DNA from: Polysphondylium violaceum
Taxonomy: Eukaryota; Evosea; Eumycetozoa; Dictyosteliales; Dictyosteliaceae
DNA length: 26,543 nt
Reading direction: 5' to 3'
Assembly (NCBI GenBank): GCA_000277445.1
Contig: AJWJ01000320.1
Location: 1-26,543 of the forward strand
The notes beneath the pieces were generated by a model. It was given only the letters and a program-made list of their open reading frames with translations, searched no databases and was not told where the DNA came from. This document shows positions 18,269-26,543 of this stretch, piece after piece (positions within the stretch are counted from its first letter, which is position 1; each line of letters opens with the position of its first letter). A program made the position numbers and the translations under genes.

Positions 18269-18999
18269 TTATGAAGGGACACCACCTCTACCTCTACCAC
18301 CTCTACCTCTAAATTCACCACCTCTTCCTCTAGTCGAACCATCACCTCTACCTCTAGAAGATGATGAATCACCACCTGTACCACCACCTCTACCTCTATT
18401 GCTATAATCACCTCTACCTCTACCAGTATATTCGCCTCTGCCTCTTGAGTTTTCACCTCCTCTTCCTCTTCCTCTACCAGATCCATCGCCTCTACCTGTT
18501 GGTTGATAAGATTTAAATGTATGTTCTTCTTCAACGACTAAATCGATAATCTAGTAAAACAACAATGATATTAATAATCGCTCATCATCATTATCAATAC
18601 AATACTGGCACAGAATACATACTTCATCTGGTACTGATATATATTTAATTGTGTTTCCTCTAATATAACATGATTGTATTTTCCAAAATTTATCTGTATC
18701 TTTTGATGTTCTAATTACATTTTTTAAATTGATGTTCATCCAATTGTCACAATTGACTAATATACCATTATATGTTTCTCCATTTTTCAACTCTACCAAC
18801 TAGATATATATGTGTGAGTGTTAATATATAGACCTAAATATAGATTGATCAATGATGATCACATGATGATAAATATACAAACTATTTGGTGGTTTTGACC
18901 TGTTCTTAATAATGATAATGGTAACTGTAAGTAGTAAAAACAATTGTTAGTATCTGTAAGAGTAATAATGGTAAAGTAAAAATCAAATAAACATACCAT
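18269..18999 (-). CDS. lsm4: U6 snRNA-associated Sm-like protein LSm4
   Basis: Four exons: 18999-18997 (ATG only), 18924-18883, 18799-18623 and 18550-18269, all split at phase 0, total 167 residues. The reconstructed start [20 protein letters not shown] and Sm1 segment [20 protein letters not shown] are classical LSm4. Sm2 follows with [20 protein letters not shown] and IIDLV. The tail (about 88-160) is an RGG/RGRG-rich region, as in LSm4 of other eukaryotes, able to bind RNA and be arginine-methylated. LSm4 is part of the LSm1-7 ring (mRNA decay, P-bodies) and LSm2-8 ring (U6 snRNA). The first intron (72 nt) has GTATGT, TACTAAC and CAG signals. The tail DNA also opens long Glu/Val frames on the same strand, which are shadows. 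Confidence 0.95.
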
Positions 19000-19521
19000 G
19001 ATGATCTATTTAAAAATGTATATATCTGTAAAGATCAATAAAACAAATCTAAAATGGGAAAATGATCATCAAATTTTAAAAAAAAAAAAGTAAAAAAAAA
19101 AATTGAAAAAGAAAAATTTTTGATAGATGAGAGATTCATTTCTTTCATCTATGGATAGAACATAGTTGTAATAGAAAGACTTTTAAACTGTTTATATATG
19201 TTATTCATATCTAAAGTCTATTCCTCGAACATGTGAATTCACATTTGGTGATTTTCAAAGTTGCAATAAGTTTTTCAAATAGTGCGTTGTCTAAGATACC
19301 ACCTCCAAAGGAGATATAAAGCTTTGTCTTTTCAACAGAGTCGAAACTATGGCAGAAAATGTGCATATTTGTTTAACATCATAGTGAGACAGAGTTCAAA
19401 AATTACAATAAAATCTAATTTCAAAGAAAAAAAAAAAAAATTTAAATATTCGAATAAAATTAATATTAATATGAATCTTTAGAGATTATCTCATCAACTT
19501 TACACCTATCAATAGTTTATT
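19000..19521. other. divergent intergenic between lsm4 and the SWSAP1-like gene
   Basis: Besides poly-A tracts (19079-19101 and 19426-19440), it holds a less AT-rich block (about 19205-19410) with a 51-codon minus-strand frame, listed separately. It should contain both promoters; no clear box was identified. Confidence 0.45.
19211..19366 (-). CDS. possible small ORF or exon relic, 51 codons
   Basis: An ATG-to-TAG frame encodes 51 residues, including KTKLYISFGGGILDNALFEK and a Cys pair in TKCEFTC. The amino-acid mix is balanced and the underlying DNA is clearly less AT-rich than the flanks, as in real exons of this window. There is no intron partner I can defend and no recognised family. It could be a micropeptide, the remains of a gene between lsm4 and the ATPase gene, or chance. 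Confidence 0.25.
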   Translation of the reverse strand: MHIFCHSFDSVEKTKLYISFGGGILDNALFEKLIATLKITKCEFTCSRNRL

Positions 19522-20563
19522 ATGTATATAGAAATTGAAAGATTCTTTGGAGGAATATTTAAATGTACTACTAGTGATAACAATAGTAACAATAGCACAA
19601 AGGTACAGTTTGAATCAGATATAACTTTATTATCAGGACCTATTCATTCGGGAAAAACATCACTATTGTTTCAATATGGATACACATTTGCAAAACAAGA
19701 TAAACAAGTATTGTTCATTGTAAATAAGAAAAAATTTAACAACTCTGTACCGTTTTTCCCTAAAGGGTTTGAGAATAATTTATCATTATTAAAGAATATA
19801 AAGATAAAGTAAGTTGTTAGAAAAGAACAATACACACCTCATATACGCTCAACTACATAAGAGATACTAATACTAAACATCATATAAAAGATACATAGAA
19901 ACAGATTCAGAACTGAGAAACTACTTTATGAGTTTTCCTACACTTTCAAATCAAATATTACCAGATTTAATACTTATCGATGATATATCACTCTACTTTG
20001 GCACAACATTGTATGAAAGAAATGCTGTACTCGGTAAAACATTTGCATTTATTAAAGAAACTATAGATTATATAAATAGACAAAAAGAATCAAACAGTAG
20101 TAATAGTAATAATAACAACAACAGCGACCCCAATACAGCACAATGTAAAGCTATAATAACAGATTTAATTCACACTCCCCCAAATACCAATGATGACTTA
20201 TCAACAACCACAACTAGTCATGTTGGTGCTAGTCAACAACATGTTAGTAATAACATTATGCTATTAACAGCATTGCCCAAGAATCTGTATATCACACAAA
20301 GATGGTCATCTCTTATTCTAATTATACGCAAGTGTTTAGAGACTGTGGTCGAACCCCTCAATCAAGTCAATGCAAATACAAGTCAAATGAAGAAACGTCA
20401 ACAGTTTTGTATGGGTATTTTAAAATCCAAAGAAAATATTATCAAAGAGTACAGTGTCAATTACTCTATCTATGAAACTACTAAATCAACCACTCTCCCA
20501 AACAAAAGTGTCTCTGACCAATACGAGAAATATTATACACTAGATTCAATTCAATATTCATAA
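19522..20563 (+). CDS. RecA-like ATPase, probable SWSAP1 homologue
   Basis: Exons 19522-19808 and 19891-20563 (82-nt intron, GTAAGT...TACTAA...AAAG) give 319 residues. Walker A is GPIHSGKTS (39-47) after LLS, followed by LLFQYGYTFAKQDKQVLFIV, the helix-strand pattern of RecA/RAD51 folds. Walker B is PDLILIDD (119-126). The middle has an Asn/Ser insertion (about 165-180). The tight Walker spacing and short length without an N-terminal DNA-binding domain resemble SWSAP1, the partner of SWIM protein SWS1 (ZSWIM7) in Shu-type complexes that assist RAD51 in homologous recombination; another RAD51 paralogue or Elongator-type (ELP6-like) ATPase fold is the alternative. The acceptor AAAG is weaker than usual but restores the frame into Walker B. 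Confidence 0.75.
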
Positions 20564-20869
20564 AAATAAACATATATATCATTATTGTAAATATATATTT
20601 GTGTGTGTGTTTATACCGATTTGGTAATGGTGACTCAATGTGTCTGGAAATAGGATCATTGGATTTTCAAAAAAATCAGATTGAAAATAAATTTTAATTA
20701 AAATAAAAAAAAAAAGGGCAATTTATTGAATTATGAGGGGTGAGATGAACAACAAAAACAATGATGGGGCGGGGTTGTAGAATAGCACCTTTTTTTTTTC
20801 TTTTATTTTTTTTAACATACTTTTTAGAATATAAGAAAGAGATAATAAAAATAATAAGAGGAATAAGAA
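20564..20869. other. intergenic before prenylcysteine oxidase
   Basis: Short GT repeat (about 20598-20610), A tracts (20701-20715), a GGGGCGGGG G-rich word (20766-20773 region) and T tracts (20790-20812). No open frame was seen. Confidence 0.4.
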
Positions 20870-22713
20870 ATGAATAAATATATATTTGTTTTAATAGCGT
20901 TGGGGTTATTATTCAATGCGGTGTGTTGGAGTCATGATGTAGAAAAAGGTAGTGCAGCATCCCAGTTCAAGGACCCTGACAACCATGATGATCATGCAAA
21001 GTATCCCCATCACCATCATAATGATGACCAAAACAACCATGCTCATAATCATGAAGATGGAAAACAAGTTAGACCACACCCAATCAAGATAGCTATTGTG
21101 GGTGCGGGTATCGGAGGCACTTCTTGTGCATACTATATCAACAAGATACTGTCCAATAGCAGCAGTAGTATAATACCAGAGATAACAATCTATGAAAAGG
21201 AAAAAGTAGGTGGCAGAGCAAGAATAGTAGACATTGAAGGTAAACATGCAGAGTTGGGTGGCAGCATCATCCATCCGCTCAATGAAAACATGCTAAACAT
21301 GATCAAAGACGTCGGACTCGAAACAGTTAGAGACGAGGCAATGTCTGACAACTATTATTCCTTTTGGGACGGAAACCAAGTTACATTCTCAGAGTCCCCC
21401 TATCCCTTTGTAGATATCATTAAAATGCTTGTCAACTATTATTGGGACCCAATTAGATTTAAAAGTATGTATTCATATAGATATACAAATCGAGAGATCA
21501 ATCTTATCCATCATCACTCTAATACAAATAAATACTAGATAGTAGAAATGAAATTGTTGGCAAGTTTTTAGAAAATTATAAAAGAGTGGAACCATTTCAC
21601 AGTGTAAATGAGTTTTATCAACAGCTTGGACTACAAAACACCACAAATCAAACAGCAGCCGACTACTTTTTCAATGAGGTTGGAATTTCCAAAGATTTTG
21701 TTGAAAAAGTGTTAAGTACTGCCATTAGAGTAAACTATAATCAACACTATGATGAAATATCTGCATTTGCCGCGTACATAGGTCTTGTTGGCACTGAAGA
21801 TGGTTTGTTTGCAATCAAAGGTGGTAATTATCAATTACCAAAAGCATTAATTAAAGTAATTATATTTTATTTTTACTCTATATAAATATATATAAATATA
21901 TATATTAATACATGTACCTATATAGAAATCAAATTCCAAATTGGTTACTAGTCAAGTAAAGGAAATTGAAAAAATAATAGATGCCAATGAAAAGACATTG
22001 TATAAAATTAAAACTAGTCAAGATAAAGAAGGTGTTTTATATGATATCGTAATTATTGCCACTCCATTGGAACTTTCAGATGGCATTAAATTAAAGGGTC
22101 TCAATAGTAAAGAAAAGATTATAAAAAGAGATTTTAGAAAAGTACATGTATACTTGATGGCCGCCGATAGTTTAAATCCTACCTTTTTCGGCTTACCTTC
22201 CACTCACCCCCCTCCTGCAAATATTATTACGACTCATAACAAATCCTTACCTTTTGTTAGTGTTTGTAAAAATACTAGAGTAAATATAGAAATATATAGA
22301 AATAATATTTTACCTTTTTTCCAATTACTAATTCTTATAATAATACTTTTTAGGGTAAAATATCAGATAATAGAACTGTTTATAAAATATTTGCTCATAA
22401 AGAGTTGCCTCAATCCTATTTAGATGATATGTTTAAAAATCATACTAAATTAGTATAGTATGTATAAATTAATTATTATCCCATTTATAGTACTGCGAAC
22501 TAATTTTAATAATAATATAATAGTCATATATGGAGTGCATATCCAGTCCTTAAACCAACCAACGATTATCCACCCATCCAATTGGATGAGAATCTTTACT
22601 ATTTGAATGCATTTGAACAATCAATTTCTACAATGGAGACTGAAACTATAGCATCCAAAAATATTGCAAAACTAATCGCAAAATCTTTAAAAAGACCTTA
22701 TGGTCTCTTATAA
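20870..22713 (+). CDS. prenylcysteine oxidase (FAD-dependent lyase)
   Basis: Five exons, 20870-21464, 21539-21855, 21926-22279, 22354-22457 and 22524-22713, all with consistent phases, give 519 residues, close to PCYOX1 (about 505). Residues 1-20 are a signal peptide. A His/Asp/Asn-rich segment (about 36-62) lies before the FAD fold, which starts KIAIVGAGIGGTSCAYYI (73-90) with YEKEKVGGRAR and AELGGSIIHP. Further family signatures are the AFAAYIGLVG region, IIATPLE, FRKVHVYLM, and the last exon HIWSAYPVLKP and YYLNAFEQSISTMETETIA. Family members are lysosomal flavoenzymes that cleave the thioether of farnesyl- or geranylgeranyl-cysteine, releasing cysteine and a prenyl aldehyde with hydrogen peroxide. 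The gene converges with ubc9. Confidence 0.92.
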
Positions 22714-22887
22714 TAATAATAATAATAACTAAAAAAAAAAAACTAGTTTTATTTTAAATTCAATTCAAATATTTACAATAGGTATATCTGTCTATGTGTA
22801 TTGTTGTATACACCTTAGTTTATCATTATAAAACACAGAGGTTATAATAATATTAATCATAATAATAAATCAACACAAAAGAATGAT

Positions 22888-23731
22888 TTATAATTCATCC
22901 AAAACTGGGAATCTCTTTGCTTGCTCTTCTACTTTGGTTCTATATTTATCTTTTTGTTTACTATTTACCATCTTATTAATATGTTATTGGTTCTAAAATA
23001 ATAATAAAAAGACAATACATACACAAATAATTCATAGGCATAAGTTTGAGCAGGACTGTTTGGATTTGGTGTATCTAATAAATCTTGAATACCAAGTAAA
23101 ATCTATTTTGAAATGAAATATAATAAAAATGTGTAGATATTGTATTAATATTGATTCTAAACCGGTAATCTATGTTGTCTAAATAATATAATATAAATGA
23201 TACTTACTTGTTTAACAGATATAGAAGGCTTCCAATCATTACCTAAAATACTAAGACAAATTTGACCATTCTCAAAAACATTTGGATGGAAAAACTTTCC
23301 TGGGAATGAACATAGTGGTGATTTGCTTGGATAGTCTTCTGAAAAATGGATAGTAACTGGATATAAACCGCCTTGCCATGCAGTCTATGTATATAGATAT
23401 ATGATTAATATTAATATATATGTCATATTGTGTTCAAGTGGTGACCATCATTCATCTGTAGGATAATACTAATATTCCTATTCACTCTACTACTATGTAC
23501 ATACACCTTCTTTTCCTGGGATAGAACAATTCCATAAAAATAAATTCATAGATCCATCTTTATTTGTTGCTGGTTTAGCATTGAAACCCTATTTAGTAAT
23601 AATACATGTTGTTAATAATACTTTGCCATATATAAATAAATGTAAATAAACTCAACAAAACATACAAATGGATGATCCTTTCTCCATGTTTTTCTTTCTT
23701 CTGTTAATCTTCCTAATGCGAGACCTGACAT
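22888..23731 (-). CDS. ubc9: SUMO-conjugating enzyme E2 (UBC9)
   Basis: Five exons: 23731-23666, 23588-23505, 23384-23208, 23102-23023 and 22960-22888, total 159 residues (human UBE2I has 158). The protein starts MSGLALGRLTEERKTWRKDH, keeps PFGFNAKP, SMNLFLWNCSIPGKEG, GGLYPVTIHFSEDYPSKSP, FHPNVFENGQICLSIL and ILLGIQDLL. The catalytic Cys is residue 93, the same number as in human UBC9. The N-terminal helix with basic residues is the SUMO-binding face. For the last intron (62 nt) I chose donor GTATGT and acceptor AAATAG because the resulting AYELFVKQKDKYRTKVEEQA aligns without a gap to the human protein; another donor/acceptor pair would add two or more residues. Confidence 0.94.
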
Positions 23732-23875
23732 CTTTCTATTTATACACTATACTGACATATAAGTTCAAAAAGAATAAATTTGAAAAAAATCTCGATTACT
23801 TTTTTTTTTTTTGTTTTTTTTTTAATTTTTTTAATTTATTTTCAAGAGTTCTGAGAAAATCCTATTATCATTCAT

Positions 23876-25876
23876 TTAACATTCCAAACCCTCTGTAGGA
23901 TGTAGAGTGTTCGAGATTACATAGTTTTTACACTTTACATGTAAAATTAGTTGCAATGAGCGATAGTTTTTTGTTTTTACGCAATGGAAAATGAGCAATG
24001 AAAGCATGTCGTTGTCGAGCGCTTGGCCGTTGTTTAGTTGGTTCTTGCATTTGGCAACGAGGTATTTCGGGTCCCTCGATGACGGCGTTTGGAATTGTTT
24101 ATAGATATCCTTTGTATCTATGTAGTTTAATAATTCTAAAAAGGTTTTATCATTCAATCCGTTGAATAGATTGGTTGTACTGCTACTGCTGCCAACGCGA
24201 CTAAATATATCGTATCTATATTTGGGTCTTTTGGCAGACAATAGATTTAAAAGGAATCTCATCATATTGATATTTGAAAAGTGGATGCAATAGTGGATAT
24301 AGAGATCGAGTGGCTGGTATTTAAAAAGATCTGACGAGTCGTGGAATCCTTGAAAGAGGAGATTGTAGATCTTTGGCTTGTCAATGTATTTGAATGTGTC
24401 TTGTGTGATGATGTTGAGATTTCTAACGACAATGAAAAGACAGGGGCATTGAGTGTGTTGTTTGAATAGCTGCAATGCCTGCACATTGCCCGACAAGAGC
24501 AGAGACATGAGCGTGTCTTTGGAGTTTAGTAACAAGGATTTTAAATCGAGTTTGGTGGCATTTGTCTTTTCAAAATGATGTAAATATACATTGAATAAAG
24601 CTGGCGTGCCAAACGAGTCGAGCAGTAGGCTGGCAGTGACTTTACCTATTCCGCTGGCCAAGAAAAACTTTACCATCTCTGTATTGCTACCGGCATAGCG
24701 CAAGGATTTATTTGTAAATTTATCTTTTCCATACACCGAAACCAGGAGTTTGGCCACTCTGATATCATTGTGATAGTGATGTATGCGTATCCAATCTTCA
24801 TCAAACGCTATTTCATCTAGTTTCTGATTGGCTGCAAGAAAATGTAACACATCATACTCAGAGTCCAATATTAAAGGTGATGTAAACTTGTAGCCTTGTT
24901 CATTTACAATAAATTTAACCAATTCTAATTTTCCAAACACTGGCACCGTTGCCATATTCCATGTTGCCAAAGGGAATCGTTTAAAAAGATATTTGGCCAC
25001 CTCTAGAGATTTTGACACACTTAAACATTCATCAAGACTATATTGATGTTGATATGGATGATAAAATTGAGTCATATATTCAAGTAAATCTAAATTACCA
25101 ATTGATGAAGCTCGAATGAAATCCAAGCTTAAATCTTTATGTACTTTTAAATTATTATTATTACTATTATTACTTAAAATCAATGGAATGAGATCTAGAT
25201 TTTTAGGTGGAATAGATTTGATAGTTAATAATCTATTTTTCTCTATTAATAGATTTACTATGGATAATCTTAGATGACCAATATCATATACCAAATCTTT
25301 TTCGAGTTCGTCAATTAAAAATCTAGAAAACTCCAATTGATTATAATCTGACGCCTCTTTTAAAGACAGCAAAGCCAACTCTTGTACTTGATTTGTTGGA
25401 ATAAAGTTGTTTTTAAAATACAAATACTTTTCTATAGACCCATGCCTGGCCAATGCCTTAAATATACTACTATAGTCATGTGGTTCTTGAATGGCGATCT
25501 CTTGCAAGATTCTAATATCAGCATTACATTCAACAATCAATAGAGTTTTAAATATATTTTTAAACAGATTCTTTTTCTTGATAAGTATTTTCGAGTGCCA
25601 AACTCTTTGATATCGTTGATAGCATCTATTATGGGCAAAGAAATCTTTGATATCATTTTCAGTGATGTTAAAATAAAAACAATCTCCATCGTTATTGTCG
25701 ATATACCCATTCCATTTGTAATCAAATATATCCCATCTCTTTATTCTACATAGAAATCCCAGCGGTGCATCAGTGAATGAAAAGGATATAAATCTATCTT
25801 GATCATATTTACAATGACTAAATATATTATTTTTTAAATATTGATTTCTAAATATTTTAAAAAATAATATATTCAT
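23876..25876 (-). CDS. ankyrin-like repeat protein of a dictyostelid-expanded family
   Basis: A single exon of 666 residues. The N-terminus MNILFFKIFRNQYLKNNIFS is the hallmark start I associate with large dictyostelid families of degenerate ankyrin proteins. From about residue 140 on there are roughly 30-residue helical repeats with ankyrin-like cores: ALARHGSIEKYLYFKNN, ASSIGNLDLLEYMTQFY, SVSKSLEVAKYLFKRFP, VFGKLELVKFIVNEQGYKF, AGSNTEMVKFFLASGIGK and SNINMMRFLLNLL. The G-x-L/I-E-x-x-K-Y-L pattern fits, but consensus TPLH is missing, so ordinary ankyrin models may miss it. It is likely a protein-binding scaffold; the function is unknown. A single Asn run (SNNSNNNN) is present. It is transcribed in the same direction as ubc9, 144 bp upstream of its start. 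Confidence 0.82.
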   Translation of the reverse strand: MNILFFKIFRNQYLKNNIFSHCKYDQDRFISFSFTDAPLGFLCRIKRWDIFDYKWNGYIDNNDGDCFYFNITENDIKDFFAHNRCYQRYQRVWHSKILIKKKNLFKNIFKTLLIVECNADIRILQEIAIQEPHDYSSIFKALARHGSIEKYLYFKNNFIPTNQVQELALLSLKEASDYNQLEFSRFLIDELEKDLVYDIGHLRLSIVNLLIEKNRLLTIKSIPPKNLDLIPLILSNNSNNNNLKVHKDLSLDFIRASSIGNLDLLEYMTQFYHPYQHQYSLDECLSVSKSLEVAKYLFKRFPLATWNMATVPVFGKLELVKFIVNEQGYKFTSPLILDSEYDVLHFLAANQKLDEIAFDEDWIRIHHYHNDIRVAKLLVSVYGKDKFTNKSLRYAGSNTEMVKFFLASGIGKVTASLLLDSFGTPALFNVYLHHFEKTNATKLDLKSLLLNSKDTLMSLLLSGNVQALQLFKQHTQCPCLFIVVRNLNIITQDTFKYIDKPKIYNLLFQGFHDSSDLFKYQPLDLYIHYCIHFSNINMMRFLLNLLSAKRPKYRYDIFSRVGSSSSTTNLFNGLNDKTFLELLNYIDTKDIYKQFQTPSSRDPKYLVAKCKNQLNNGQALDNDMLSLLIFHCVKTKNYRSLQLILHVKCKNYVISNTLHPTEGLEC

Positions 25877-25942
25877 CTATATTTCTATATATCTAGGATT
25901 AAAATTCGAAATGAAATATCATATTACAAATTCCCAAAAAAA

Positions 25943-25966
25943 TGAAAAAAAAAAAAAAAAAAAAAA
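25943..25966. repeat. poly-A tract
   Basis: An uninterrupted run of about two dozen A between the ankyrin-like gene start and the TM2 gene stop. It is the longest mononucleotide tract in the right half of the window and a likely site of slippage or assembly error. Confidence 0.85.
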
Positions 25967-26006
25967 CGAAAATGAGCCTTAATTGTTTCCAAACCTTTAT
26001 TAAATA

Positions 26007-26390
26007 CTATTTCAAAAGTACATTTGGTTGACTTTTCAATTCAGCTCCATCATCCATTTGAACATATTGTCCTTTTTGTTGTTTTACTGCTTGCTCCATC
26101 ATGTATTTATGTTCTTCTTTAAGGCGAGCATTTTCCTCGTCGACCATTTGTGAAATTTTACAGACATCAAGTGCCCAAAATACTAGAAAACCACCTCCTG
26201 TAAACAAGAGTAAAAGAGCAGTGAGTGGTCTATCTAAATAAAATCGATGACCTCCAAAAACTCCAAGAAAGAACCACAAGATATCTATTTGTAATTAGTT
26301 AATAAATGATAAAAGGATATTAGTATATTTTTACCAAACTAATTTTTATTAATACCTACATGCAATACAAGCTGATTTTTGTTCTACCAT
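26007..26390 (-). CDS. TM2-domain membrane protein
   Basis: Exons 26390-26360 and 26284-26007 (75-nt intron, GTAGGT...AATAG) give 102 residues: MVEQKSACIAYILWFFLGVF at the start. The first membrane segment runs into the TM2 signature GVFGGHRFYLDR, and the second segment (ALLLLFTGGGFLVFWALDVC) follows. A cytosolic tail is helical and charged (VDEENARLKEEHKYMMEQ). Splicing restores the Tyr that precedes the first helix, as in TM2 proteins of other eukaryotes and bacteria. The TM2 domain consists of two helices with a short turn; functions differ (for example TM2D proteins in metazoans) and none is assignable here. The start codon lies only a few bases from an FNIP-repeat frame on the other strand. 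Confidence 0.92.
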
Positions 26391-26392
26391 AG

Positions 26393-26543
26393 TATTATTA
26401 TATAAATGATCAACCTCCATCATTAACAGAACTCTATTTACCAGACAATTTTAACGAATCAATTCCAAATGGTGTTCTTCCAAATAATCTCAAAATTCTT
26501 TATTTTGGTGAATGTTTTTCTCAAAAGATCAATATTGGTACCC
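26393..26543 (+). CDS. FNIP-repeat protein, partial, no visible start
   Basis: The open frame runs off the right edge. It reads PPSLTELYLPDNFNESIPNG, then VLPNNLKILYFGECFSQKI, which are FNIP repeats (pattern L-x-F-G-x-x-F-N-x-x-I-x-x-G-x-L-P-x-x-L-K-x-L). FNIP proteins are strongly expanded in dictyostelids, commonly after an F-box. Here the in-frame stop TAG at 26390-26392 lies right before the frame and no ATG occurs in it. Either an ATAG acceptor at 26389-26392 joins an exon hidden inside the TM2 locus, or the piece is a 5'-truncated relic. I favour a relic or partial copy; the rest of the gene would decide. Confidence 0.65.

Noticed and set aside
18250-18534. Glu/Val-rich 94-codon minus-strand frame
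   Set aside because: It is another frame of the RGG-repeat tail of lsm4, on the same strand.
18841-18872. TGATGATCA-type words in lsm4 intron 2, reminiscent of a C/D snoRNA
   Set aside because: The C-box-like words are on the opposite strand to lsm4, and there is no CTGA box D at a proper distance.
19282-19482. 66-codon plus-strand frame before the SWSAP1-like gene
   Set aside because: It ends in an A-tract-coded Lys run and overlaps the more protein-like minus-strand frame at 19211-19366.

Overview
The window looks like nuclear DNA from a dictyostelid social amoeba. The evidence is an AT-rich base composition, coding regions full of Asn/Ser/Thr homopolymer runs (AAT triplets), and short introns (about 60-190 nt) that usually begin GTATGT or GTAAGT and end in TAG or CAG. 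Several families are typical of these amoebae: small CBM49 proteins, hybrid histidine kinases, FNIP repeats, diverged ankyrin-like proteins and a Class I small RNA. The moderate AT content of intergenic DNA and the ankyrin-like and FNIP genes hint at a Cavenderia/Heterostelium-type species rather than D. discoideum, but this is not proven. No mobile element, rRNA, tRNA or CRISPR was recognised.

Layout, left to right. Bases 1-310 hold a non-coding RNA locus: a DUSE-type promoter box, then a ~58-nt Class I RNA with its 11-nt signature and terminal stem. A second, oppositely oriented DUSE near position 45 suggests another small RNA gene just outside the window. A secreted CBM49 protein (519-966, -), a hybrid histidine kinase (1653-5288, -) and a two-membrane-segment surface protein (6177-7284, -) follow. 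A 1.4-kb divergent intergenic region with GT-rich boxes leads to a rightward block: F-box/kelch protein (8707-10309), an unrecognised 279-residue protein (10709-11624), an LRR protein (12063-13253), a proline-rich SH3 protein (13588-14336), a short MetE-like methyltransferase (14983-16041) and a basic, Ser-rich coiled-coil protein (16657-17918).

LSm4 (18269-18999, -) faces the coiled-coil gene. It diverges from a RecA-like ATPase resembling SWSAP1 (19522-20563, +), which is followed by prenylcysteine oxidase (20870-22713, +). Prenylcysteine oxidase converges with the SUMO E2 enzyme UBC9 (22888-23731, -). Then come a 666-residue ankyrin-like dictyostelid protein (23876-25876, -), a TM2-domain protein (26007-26390, -), and on the plus strand at the right edge an FNIP-repeat reading frame with no visible start.

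Intron-exon structures were rebuilt by eye. Each model was checked for reading-frame continuity across GT-AG junctions and, where the family is known, for agreement with remembered family sequence. The genes are mostly unrelated housekeeping and signalling functions with no operon logic. The most distinctive items are the Class I RNA locus, the LSm4 gene whose start codon forms an exon's only coding bases, the SWSAP1-like ATPase, and the SH3 protein with an acidic Trp motif.
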